DNA of 64,000 bases from positions 3,069,501 through 3,133,500 of the forward strand of contig NZ_CP107929.1 in assembly GCF_036017915.1 (NCBI RefSeq), written 5' to 3'. Shown here piece by piece: positions 49,271-61,200 of the stretch (positions are counted from its first letter, which is position 1; every line of letters starts with the position of its first letter). The notes under the pieces were generated by a model. It had not been told where the DNA came from and did not search any database. It saw only the letters and a program-made list of their open reading frames with translations. Origin of the DNA: Micromonospora sp. NBC_00421. Lineage in GTDB: Bacteria; Actinomycetota; Actinomycetes; Mycobacteriales; Micromonosporaceae. The translations under genes were made by a program, and so were the position numbers.

Positions 49271-52200
49271 TCAGAAAGCCCCGTCGACATTGCCGCCCGG
49301 CCCACCGAGCTCCCGGTGGATGAATTCGAAGATCTCGGCGTCGGTGGCCCCGTCGAGCGACGGCGTCACCGGGGCCTCGGCCGGTGCCGTACGGTCGTCA
49401 CCCCAGCGGGCGATGAACGCCTGCATCTGCACCAGCAGCTTCTGCCGGGTCAGCTGGTCCGGTGCGCTGGAGGCGAACACACCGTCCAACCGCTCCAGTT
49501 CCGACAGCAGCCCGGTGGTCGCCTTGGCCCCGTCCTCGACCACGAGGCCGCGCAGGTGCCGGGCGAGCGCCAGCGGGGTGGGGTAGTCGAAGACCACGCT
49601 GGCCGGCAGCGTCACCCCGGTTACCGCCCGGAGCCGGTTGCGCAGCTCCACCGCCGTCATCGAGTCGAAGCCGACCTCCCGGAACGCCCGCGCCGGGCCG
49701 AGGTCGCCGGTGCCCGGCAGGCCGAGCACCGCCGCCGCCTGGGTGGCGACGAGGTCGACCAGGACGGCGTCCCGCTCCCCGTCGCCGAGCGGCCGTAGCC
49801 GCCCGCGCAGCGCGTCCGCCGCCCCGTCGTCGGCCGGCTCGTCGGTGTGCAGGCTGCGCAGCGCCTCCTGCGCCTCGGGGACCCCGCCGAACAGCGGTCG
49901 GGCCCGGATGGCGGCGACGGCCGGCACGAACCGGTCCCACCGCACGTCGGCCACGACGAGCTGCGTGCCCTCGGCCACCGCCCGGCGCAGCGCCGCGACG
50001 GCCAGCTCCGGGTCCATGCCGGGCAGGCCACGCCGGTCCAGCTGCTCCCGGTCGGCGGCGGCGAGGCCGTCCGCCCAGGGGCCGAACGCCACCGACGCCA
50101 CCGGCAGGCCGGCCAGACGCCGGTTGGCGGCGAGGACCTGGAGCAGGGCGTCCCCGGCCGCCTGGCCGCAGCGCCCGCCGGAGCCCCACACCCCCGAGGT
50201 GGACGAGCAGAGGACGAGGGCCCCGATGGCCCGGTGCTCCAACTCGTCGGCGTACCGGGGAACGTCGCCGACGGTGGCGAGCAGGTCCTCGGCGAGGCCG
50301 GCGAGGGTCAGCTCGGCCAGCGGCACGGTACCGGTGTCGGCCGGTACGTGCACCAGCGCGGTCACCGGCCGCCCGTCGGCCGCCAACTGCTCCATCCGGT
50401 CGGTCAGCTTTGCGCCCGCCGGCTGGTCCAGCGGCACCACCGCCGTGCCGTGCCGGTCCAGCCAGGCGGTGGTGTGCCGGGCGACCGCGCCCGACCCGCC
50501 CGTGACCAGCACGGTGCCCTGCGGCGTCCAGCCGGCGCCGGCACCCTCGATCGGCCCGGGGGCCCGGACCAGGCGCCGGACGCGCGTGCCGGACGCGCGG
50601 AGGGCGAGCTGGTCCTCGCCATCGGTGTTGGTGATCGCGGTGACCAGCGCGGACGCCAGTTCCCCGGTCACCGTGCCGGGCAGGTCGACGAGGCCGCCGA
50701 CGTGCCGGGGGTGCTCCAGGGCGGCGGCCAGGCCGAGGCCCCAACTGGTGGCCTGCCAGGGCCGGGTCGCCGGCTCCTCGTCGGTGGCGACCGCCCCGGT
50801 GGTGGCGAGCCACAACGGGACCGGCGTGTCGGTCTCCCGGCCGACGTGCGCCTGGAGCAGCAGCAGGTTCGCCGCGAGCCCGGACGGCAGGGCGTCCTGG
50901 CCCGGGTGCGGCGCCTCGTCCAGGGCCAGCAGCGAGAGCAGCCCGGTCGGCTGGTGCTCGGCGCAGGCCCGGACCAGGTCGGTGGCGAGCCCGTCCCGGC
51001 CGACGGTGGACGGATCCACGGTGAGCAGGTGCACCGTGGACCCACCGGCGCGCAGCGCGTCGGCGATCGTCTCGGCCGACTGCCGTCGGGGGGCGACGAC
51101 CAGCCAGGTACCCGGCTGGCCGGCGGTGAGCCGCCGCTGCCGCCAGGTGACCCGGTACCGCCAGCCGCCGACCGTGCCGTCCTGGTGCTGCCGGCGACGC
51201 CACGAGTCCAACTCCGGCAGCAGGTCCTTCAGCGGCTGGTCGGCGTCGATGCCGAGCCGGTCCAGGTCGCCGTCGGTGACCGCCCGCCAGAACTCGGTGT
51301 CGACCCGGTCCCCGCCGCCGCTCAGCGGCCTGGTCAGGGTGGGCCAGTACCGCTCCGGCTGGAACGCGTAGGTGGGCAGCTCCGGCAGGTCGCGGGGGAC
51401 GGGACGGGGGCCGGCGAGCGGCGTCAGCGCCGCCGTCCAGTCGACGTCCCGACCGCTGGCGTACCGGGTGGCCACGGCGATGAGCAACGCCGTCACCTCC
51501 GGCACGCCGGCCCGCTGGATCGCCAGGGTCGTGGCGCCGTCGGGAAGCACGTCGGCGTTCATGGCGGTGAGCACCGCACCGGGGCCCACCTCGACGAAGG
51601 TGTCCACGCCCGTGTCCCGCAGGGCCCGCACGCCGTCGGCGTACCGGACCGCCTCCCGGACGTGCCGCACCCAGTACCCGACGGTCCGGATCCCGTCGCC
51701 GTCGGCGAGCGCCCCGGTCAGGTTCGACAGCACCGGCAGCATCGGCGCGGCGAACCGCAACCCCGCCAGGACGGTACGGAACTCGTCGAGCATCGGCTCC
51801 ATCAACGGGCTGTGGAACGCGTGGCTGACAGTCAACCGCCGGGTGCGCACCCCCCGTTCCCGCCAGACCCGCTCGATCTCGTCGAGGACGTCGACGGCAC
51901 CGGAGACCACGACGGCCGACGGGCCGTTCACGGCGGCGATGCCGACCCGATCGGTCCGTCCCTCGATGGACGCCATCACATCGGCCTCCGGCGCGGCCAC
52001 CGCCAACATCCCGCCGCCTGCCGGGAGTGCCTGCATCAACCGGCCGCGAGCCGCCACGAGGGCGCACGCGTCGGCCAGGTCGAGCACCCCGGCCACGTGA
52101 GCGGCCGTGATCTCCCCGACCGAGTGGCCCCCGACGAGGTCCGGCACCACACCGAAGGACTCCAGCAGACGGAACAGCGCCACCTCGACGGCGAAGAGAC

Positions 52201-55200
52201 CGGCCTGGGTGAAGACCGTCTGGTCCAGCAGGGCCGCATCCGGCGAGCCCTCCCCGGCGAAGAGCACCTCCCGCAAGGGCTGCGGCAGCAACGGGTCCAG
52301 GTGCCCGCAGGCTTCGTCCAGCGCGGCGGCGAACACCGGGAACGACCCGTACAACTCCCGGCCCATCCCGGCGCGCTGCGCGCCCTGACCGGAGAAGAGG
52401 AAGGCGGTGCCGCCCGTCGTGGCCGGACCGGCCGGGACGAGCGCGGGGTGCTCACCGCCGGTGGCGAGGGCCCGCAGCGCCGCGAGCCGGACCTCCGGGT
52501 CGGCGGCGACGACCACCGCCCGCTGGGCCAGGTGGGCCCTCCCCTCGACCAGGGCCCAGGCCACCGCCCCGTCGGAGGGCGGGTTCCCCGCCTCGCCGGC
52601 AGGGTCACCGAGCCGACGGGCCAGTCGGTCGGCCTGCTCCCGCAGCCCGGCCGCCGTCGCGGCAGAGACGGGCCAGGGCAGCACCTCGACGTCGGCCGCC
52701 GCCTGGTCGGTGGCGTCCGTGGTGGTGGCCCCGTCGACGGTCGACGGTCCGTCGGTCGTCCCGGCCGGGTCCGCGGCCGGTGCCTGTTCGAGGATCACGT
52801 GGGCGTTGGTGCCGCTGATGCCGAACGACGAGACGCCGGCCCGGCGGGGACGCCCGGCGGCGTCCCACGGGCGTGCCTCGGTGAGCAGCGCCAGTGGTCC
52901 CGACGCCCAGTCCACGTGCGGGGTGGGCCCGTCGATGTGCAGAGTCGCCGGGAGCGTCCCGTTCCGCAGCGACAGCACCATCTTGATCAGGCTGGCCACG
53001 CCCGCCGCGGCCTGGGTGTGGCCGATGTTCGACTTCACCGAACCCAACCAGAGCGGTCGGTCGGCGGGGCGGCCGGTGCCGTACGCGGCCATCAGCGCCT
53101 GCGCCTCGATGGGGTCGCCGAGGGTGGTGCCGGTGCCGTGCGCCTCGACGGCGTCGATGTCGGCCGGGGCCAGCCCGGCATTGGCCAGGGCGTGCCGGAT
53201 GACCCGCTGCTGCGCGGGCCCGTTCGGGGCGGTCAACCCGTTGGAAGCGCCGTCCTGGTTGACGGCGCTGCCCCGGACGACGGCGAGGATCCGCCGGCCC
53301 TCCCGTCGCGCGTCGGAGAGCCGTTGGAGCAGCAGGACGCCGACTCCCTCACCCCAGCCGGTGCCGTCGGCGCCGGCGGCGAACGCCTTGACCCGCCCGT
53401 CGGCGGCCAGGCCGCGCTGGCGGGAGAACTCCAGGAACGCCCCCGGCGTCGACATCACTGTCACGCCGCCGGCCAGAGCGAGGTCGCACTCTCCCGACCG
53501 CAGCGCCTGGGCGGCCAGGTGCAGGGCGACCAGCGAGGAGGAACACGCGGTGTCGACGGTGACCGCCGGGCCGTGCAGCCCGAACGAGTACGCCAGCCGG
53601 CCGGAGACCACCGACGCGCTGTTGCCGGTGGCCTGGTAGCCCTCCACCTCGGACCGGGCGCCCAGCAGCAGGGTCGCGTAGTCCTGCCCGTTGGTGCCCA
53701 TGAACACCCCGGTCGCGGAGCCACGGACGCGCTGCGGGTCGATACCGGCCCGCTCGAACGTCTCCCAGGTGGTGTGCAGCAGCAACCGTTGCTGCGGGTC
53801 CATCGCGAGGGCCTCCCGCGGGTTGATCCCGAAGAATCCCGCGTCGAAGTCGGCCACCCCGTCGAGGAAGGCGCCGCTGCGGGTGTAGCTGGTGCCCACC
53901 CGCTCCGGGTCGGAGTCGAAGAGCGTGTCGAGGTCCCACCCCCGGTCGGTCGGCATCGGCGTCACCGCGTCCCCACCGTCGACCAGCAACTGCCACAACT
54001 CCTGCGGGGAGGACACCCCGCCGGGGAACCGGCAGGCCATCGAGACGATCGCGATCGGCTCGTCGGCCGGCGGCCGGACCACTGTGGTGACGGCGGTCGG
54101 GCCGTCGCCGGCCACCAGCTCGGGACGCAGGAAGCGGGCCAGTTCCACCGCCGACGGATGGTCGAAGACCACTGTCGACGGCAGGGTCAGCCCGGTGGCC
54201 CGGCCCAGCCGGTCCCGCAGCTGCACCGCCGCGAGGGAGTCGAAGCCCAGCTCGCGGAACGCGCGACCGGCCGGCACCTGGTCGGTGGAGGCGTGGCCGA
54301 GCACCGCCGCCGCCTCCGCGCGGACCAGGTCGACCAGCAGGTTCTCCCGGCCGGTGGTCGACAGCGCGGCGAGCCGGGCGCGCAGCCCGTCGGTGCCCGC
54401 CTCGGTCTCCGGCCGCTCCGGTTCCGCCTCGGCGGCGGGGGCGACCCGGTCGAACAGGTGGCTCGGCCGCGTCGCGGTGAACGCCGCGACGAAGCGGGAC
54501 CAGTCCACGTCGACGATCACCGGCGCCGGCTCGGGGGCGTTCACCCAGCGGCCCAGCGCCGCAACGGCGGCGTCCGGCGCGAGCGGGACGAACCCACGAC
54601 GGCGCAGGCCGTCCGCCGCCTCCCCGGCGGCCATGCCCTCCTCCGCCCACGGACCGTAGGCCAGCGCGGTGGCGGGCAGACCGGCCACGCGGCGGGCCGC
54701 GACGAGCGCGTCGAGCAGCGCGTTACCGGCGGCGTAGCCGGCCTGGCCACCGCCGCCCCAGACGCCCGCGACGGAGGAGAAGACGACGAATGCGTCGAGG
54801 TCGCGGTCCCGGCACGCGTCGTCCAGGTGGACGGCCCCGAGCACCTTGCCGGCCAGGGTCTCCGCCAGCTCACCGTCGGTCACCTGGTAGGCCGGCGCGG
54901 TCCCGCCGGACGCGCCGGCGGTGTGCACGACGGCGGTCAGTTCCGGCAGCTCGTCCACCAGCCCGGTGACGGCAGCGGCGTCGGTGACGTCGCAGGCCAC
55001 CACCCGCACGGCGCCCAGTTCGGCGACCAGCTCGCCCGCTCCCGGGGCGTGCGGCCCGCGCCGCGAGGCGAGCACCACCTCGGCGGCCCCGTTGGCCAAC
55101 AGCCACCGGGTCACCTGCCGGCCCAGCGCGCCCGTGCCGCCGGTGACGAGCACCGTCCCGCGTGGACGCCAGCCGCCCCCGGCGGGCGGGGCGGTCGGCA

Positions 55201-58200
55201 CCAGCAGCCGGCCGAGCACGCCGGTGCGACGGATCGCCACCTGGTCGAGGGTGCCGTCGGCGAGGACCGCGACCAGCGCGGCCCGGGTGCCCCGGTCAGC
55301 GCGGTCGGGCAGGTCGAGCAGGCCACCCCAACGGTCCGGCTGTTCCAGGGCCACTGCCCGGCCGAGGCCCCAGGCCAGCGCCGCCCACAGGTCGCCGGCC
55401 GGCTCGCCGGCCGTGACCGGCAGGGCGGCGCGGCTGAGCGCCCACACCCGGCCGGGCAGGCCGGCGTCGGTCAGCGCCTGGGTGAGGGTGAGCAGCCCGG
55501 CCGTACCGGCGGCCACCGCCGGCGCGTGCGCGAGTGGCTGGTCCCGCCGGGGCAGGACGCACAGCACCCCGGTCCAGCCTTCGTCGCTGATCGGCCGCAA
55601 CCGCTCGGCCAGCTCGACCCGACCGAGGGCGGCGGGGACCGTCAGTGTGTCCACCCGCGCACCGGCCTCGGCGAGCGTCTTCGCCACGCCCGCGCCGCTG
55701 CCGCCGCCCACCGTGGCGACCAGCCAGCGGCCGGACAGCCCGGCGGCGGGGACCGGGTGCACCGGCTCCCATCCGATCCGGTACGACCAGCCGTCCAGCG
55801 CCGTGTCCCGGTCCCGGCCACGACGCCAGGTGCTGAGCGCGGGCAGGGCCGGGGTGAGGGCGTCCACCGCGTCGTCGCCGAGCTGATCGGCGAGGGCGGC
55901 GAGGTCGCCGTTCTCGACGGCGGCCCAGAACTCGGCGTCGCGCTCCGGGGCGGCCTGCGGCCGGGAGGCCGCCCCGGGCCAGTACCGCTGGTGCTGGAAC
56001 GCGTACGTCGGCAGGTCGACCCGCCGCGCGCCCGCACCGGCGAACCACTGCGCCCAGGTGACCGCAACCCCATGGACGTGCAGCTCACCCAGGGCAGCGA
56101 GCAGGGCGCTCACCTCGGACCGATCCCGACGCTGCGCAGCGACCGCGAGCACACCCCCGTCACCCGGCAAGATGTCACCGGCCAACGCGGTCAACACACT
56201 CTGCGGACCCACCTCCAGGAACGTGTCGACACCAGCAGCCCGCAGGGCCGCCACACCATCGGCGAACCGCACCGCCTCCCGCACATGCCGCACCCAGTAG
56301 TCGACACCGGTCAACTCCTGCGGATCAGCCAACGCCCCGGTCAGATTCGACACCACAGGCAGTAGCGGTGACGTGAAGGTCAACCCGTCCAGCACCGCCC
56401 GGAACTCCGCCAACATCGGCTCCATCAACGGACTGTGGAACGCATGACTCACCACCAACCTGCGCGTCCGCGCACCCCGCTTCCGCCAGATCCGCTCCAC
56501 CTCGTCCAGGGCCTCGGCCACCCCGGAGACGACGACAGCATCCGGCCCATTCACCGCAGCGATGCCCACCCGGTCGGTCAGACCAGTCAGCGTCGGCAAC
56601 ACGTCCACCTCGGACGCGTTCACCGCCAACATCCCACCACCCGCCGGCAACGCCTGCATCAACCGACCCCGCGCCGCCACCAACACACACGCATGCTCCA
56701 GCGACAACACCCCCGCCACGTACGCGGCGGTGACCTCCCCGACCGAATGACCACCCACGAAGTCCGGCACCACACCGAACGACTCCACCAACCGGAACAA
56801 CGCCACCTCGACCGCGAACAACCCCGCCTGGGTGAAGACCGTCCGATCCAGCAACTCCGCCTCCGCCGAACCCGCCTCGGCGAACAGCACGGTCCGCAAC
56901 GGCTGCGGCAGGAGCGGATCGAGGTGGCCGCACACCTCGTCCAACGCGGTGGCGAACACCGGGAACGCCGCATACAGCTCCCGACCCATACCCACACGCT
57001 GCGCACCCTGACCGGAGAAGAGCAGCGCCACCTGGCCACGGTCAGCGGCGGAACCGGTGACCAGGGCCCCGGAGGAATCGCCACTGCGAAGGGCCCGCAG
57101 CGCGGACAGGAGACTGTCCCGATCGGTCACCATGGCGACAGCCCGCTGCTCGAGAGCCGGGCGGGTCGTCACCGACGACCACCCCACGTCCACCGGACGC
57201 AACGCCTCGTCGGCAGCCAACCAGGCAGCCCACCGACCGGCCTGCCCAGCCAGCACCCCCTCACCACGCCCGGAAAGCAACACCGGCACCACCGCCGGCA
57301 CCACCCGCCCGACCACCTCACCCTCAACCACCCCGACCGGCGGCTGCTCGATGATCACGTGCGCATTCGTCCCTGAAATACCGAACGACGACACCCCCGC
57401 CCGACGCGGCCGGTCCACCACCGGCCACGCCACCGCCTCCGTCGCCAGCGCCACCGCCCCCGCCGACCAGTCGACATGCGGCGACGGCTCGTCCACATGC
57501 AACGACGCCGGCACCAGGGCGTGCCGCATCGCCATGACCATCTTGATCACACCGGCCACACCAGCCGCCGCCTGGGTGTGACCGATGTTCGACTTGATCG
57601 ACCCGAGCAGCAGGGGCACCTCGCGGTCCTGCCCGTACGTGGCCAACAGCGCCTGCGCCTCGATCGGGTCACCCAGCGTGGTGCCGGTGCCGTGCGCCTC
57701 CACCGCATCCACGTCCGCCGTCGACAGCCGGGCGTTGGCGAGAGCCTGCCGGATCACCCGCTGCTGCGACGGACCATTCGGCGCAGTCAACCCATTCGAC
57801 GCACCATCCTGATTCACGGCACTACCCCGCAGCACCGCAAGAACCCGGTGCCCACGCCGCTGCGCATCCGACAACCGCTCCACGAGGAGAACACCCACAC
57901 CCTCGGACCAGCCCGTGCCATCCGCCGACGCGGCGAACGACTTGCACCGACCGTCCTGGGACAGACCCCGCTGCCGGGAGAACTCGATGAACGTCCCCGG
58001 CGTCGCCATCACCGTCACACCACCGGCCAGCGCCAGATCACACTCCCCCGACCGCAACGCCTGCGCCGCCAAGTGCAGCGCCACCAACGACGACGAACAT
58101 GCCGTGTCGACAGTGACCGCCGGCCCCTCCAACCCGAACGTGTACGCCACCCGACCCGACAGGACACTGCCCGACGTACCGGTACCGACATAGCCCTCCA

Positions 58201-61200
58201 CCTCGGCGGGCAGATCCAACAACCGCGAGGCGTAATCGTGGTACATCACCCCGGCGAACACACCCGTACGACTACCCCGCAACCCCTGCGGATCCAACCC
58301 CGCCGACTCGAACGACTCCCACGACGCCTCCAACAACAACCGCTGCTGCGGATCCATCGCCAACGCCTCACGCGGCGAGATCCCGAAGAACCCCGGATCG
58401 AACTCCGCCGCCCCGTACAGAAACCCACCATGCCGCGTATACGACGTACCACTGTTGTTCGGATCCGGATCGAACAACGACCCCAGATCCCAACCCCGAT
58501 CAACCGGAAACTCCCCCACCCCGTCCCCACCCGAGACCAACAACTCCCACAACTGATCCGGACTCTCCACCCCACCCGGATACCGACACGCCATCCCCAC
58601 GATCGCGATCGGCTCGTCGGAGCCTGCGGCGACGCCGGCCGTCGGCTCGGCGGTCGCCGCGCGCACGCCAGCCAACTCGGACCATACGTGGTCGGCGAGC
58701 GCGGCCGGGGTCGGGTAGTCGAAGACCAGCGTCGAGGCCAACCGCAGCCCGGTCGCCGCGTTGACCCGGTTACGCAGGTCCACCGCCGTCAACGAATCGA
58801 AACCCAACTCCCGGAACGCCCGATCCGCCGGCACCGCCTCCGCCCCACCGTGCCCGAGCACCTGGGCCACGAGACCCCGCACCAGCAGCGCGACCTGTGC
58901 ACGGCCCTCGTCCTCGGTGAGCCCGGCGAGTCGCCCGGCCCACCCGCCGGTGTCCCGTCCCGCCTGCCGGCGGGTCGTGGTCGGTCCGGCGAGGGTACGC
59001 AGCATGGGCGGCACGGTCCCGTCGGTGGCCGCCGCGCGCAGGGCGGGCAGGTCGATCACCATGGGCACCAGGGCCGGCCGGCCGGCACCGCATGCGGCGT
59101 CGAAGAGCTCCAGCCCGGTCTGCGCGCTCATCGACATGAGGCCGGCCCGGGCCGACCGGGCCCGGTCCGTCTCGGACACCGAGGCGGCCATGCCGTCCGT
59201 GTCCCACATACCCCACGCGAGACTGACCCCCGGCAGACCCGCCTGACGCCGGACCACCGCCAGGGCGTCCAGAAACGCATTGCCTGCCGCATACGCCGCC
59301 TGCCCCGGCGAACCCAACACACCCGCCACGGACGAGAACAGCACGAACAGATCCAGATCCAGACCCGCCGTCGCCTCGTGCAGCCACCACCCGGCGGTGA
59401 CCTTGGGAGCCAACACACCCGCCAACCGTTCCGGGCTGATCGCCGAGACCACCCCGTCGTCCAACACACCCGCCGTGTGCACCACACCCGCCAACCGACC
59501 CCCCGAGACCACCCCGGCGACCAGCCCCGCCACCTGCTCCCGATCCGTCACGTCACATGCCACCACCCGCACCGACGCACCCAGACCCGACAACCGCTCC
59601 ACCAACACGTCCACACCCCGGGCCCCAGGGCCCTGCCGCGACGCCAGCACCAACGACCGCACCCCATACGCCGCGACCAGATGCTCCGCCACCAGCGCGC
59701 CCAGCGCACCCGTACCACCGGTCACCAGCACCGCGCCCTCACCGAGAGGCGACACCGACCCCGCCGACGCCCGCACCAGACGCGGCACGAACACGCCGCT
59801 CTCGCGGACGGCCAGTTGGTCGTCCCCGCCCCCTCTCACCACGCCGGCGAGCGTGGCGAGCAGCGCCGGCTCCACGTCGGCGTCGAGGTCGGCGAGGACG
59901 ATCCGGCCCGGGTGTTCCGACTGGGCCGACCGCAGCAGGCCCCAGACGGCGGCCCCCGCCAGGTCCGCGATCGGGTCCCCGTCCCGCGCCGACACCGCGC
60001 CCCGGGTCAGCACCACCAGCCGCGTGTCGGCCAGGGCATCGGCGGCCAGCCACTCCTGGACCGCACGTAGCACGTCGGACGTCACCGTCCGTACCGTCTC
60101 GGGTAGGCCATCGGCCGGCTCGGCCACGCCGAGGACCGGCAGCACGAGCGCCTGGGGCGCGTCCGCACCCGCCGCGACGGCGTCCAGCACGGCCGCCACG
60201 TCCGGGTACGCCGGCAGCCCGGCCCGGGTCACCAGTTCCTCCGCACCGCCGGTCAGGAGCGCCCAGCCGGACGGCTGCCGGGCCGTCGGCGCCTCGCCGG
60301 CCTGCCAGCGCACCTCGAACAGCGACCGGGCCGCCGCGCCGGGGGCGGGCAGACCGGTCATCTCACGCAGGACGAGGGAGTCCACGGACACCACCGGCGC
60401 ACCCGACCCGTCGGAAGCGACCAGCCGCACCGCGCTACCCGCCCGGGTCAGCCGTACCCGCAGGACCGAGGCACCGGACGCGTGTACCTGCACGCCCCCG
60501 AACACGAACGGCACCCGCGGACCACCGGTCTCCCCCACGAGCAGCAACCCGACCGGATGCAACGCGGCATCCAGCAACGCCGGATGCACACCGAACCGGA
60601 CAGCCTCCCCCACCACCTCATCCGGCAACGCGACCTCGGCAAACACCTCACCATCACCGACCCACACCCGCCGCAACCCCTGAAACACCGACCCATACCC
60701 CAGGCCATGCCCGGCAAGCGTCTCGTACCAACCCGCCAGATCCACCTCGGACACCCCGACCGGCGGCCACACACCCACCGTCGGCTCGTCCGGCACAGAC
60801 GTCTCGAGGATGCCCTCCGCGTGCCGCACCCAGCCCGCTTCGGGGTCGTCGTCCTGGCGCGAGTAGATGGCCACGGCGCGCTGCGCGGAGCCGTCGGACG
60901 CCTCCACCCGTACCTGGACGCGCACACCGCCCGCCTCGGGTACGACCAGCGGCGCGGCGACGGTGAGTTCGCGTACCCGGGAGACGCCGACCTCGTCGCC
61001 GGCCCGCACGGCCAGCTCCACGAGCGCGGTGCCCGGGACCAGCGTCACGCCGGACACCGCATGGTCCGCCAGCCAGGGGTGTGTGGCCAGCGACAGCCGG
61101 CCGGTGAGCACCACCTCGTCGCCACCGGCCAGGTCCACTGCCGCACCGAGCATCGGGTGCCCGGCGTCGCCCAGCCCGGCCCCGGACACGTCGCCGACCC

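Larger units (their letters stand above)
54115..58615 (-). other. Module A2: KS-AT(malonyl)-KR(A-type)-ACP
   Basis: KS lies at about 57340-58615 and AT at about 56100-57030 (GHSVGE, HAFH: malonyl). No DH is present: after the YWPG AT end the sequence goes directly to the KR structural subdomain ([10 protein letters not shown]). KR has TGGTGALG near 55105-55150 and no LDD. It has the A-type Trp codon at 54758-54760 and the catalytic Tyr at 54734-54736, with Gln three residues before Tyr (A1 subtype). The ACP serine codon is 54236-54238. Predicted outcome: an L-configured hydroxyl, no methyl. The first ~430 bp of its KS are identical by eye to the KS of C2, and the AT shares long blocks with A1. 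Confidence 0.93.
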
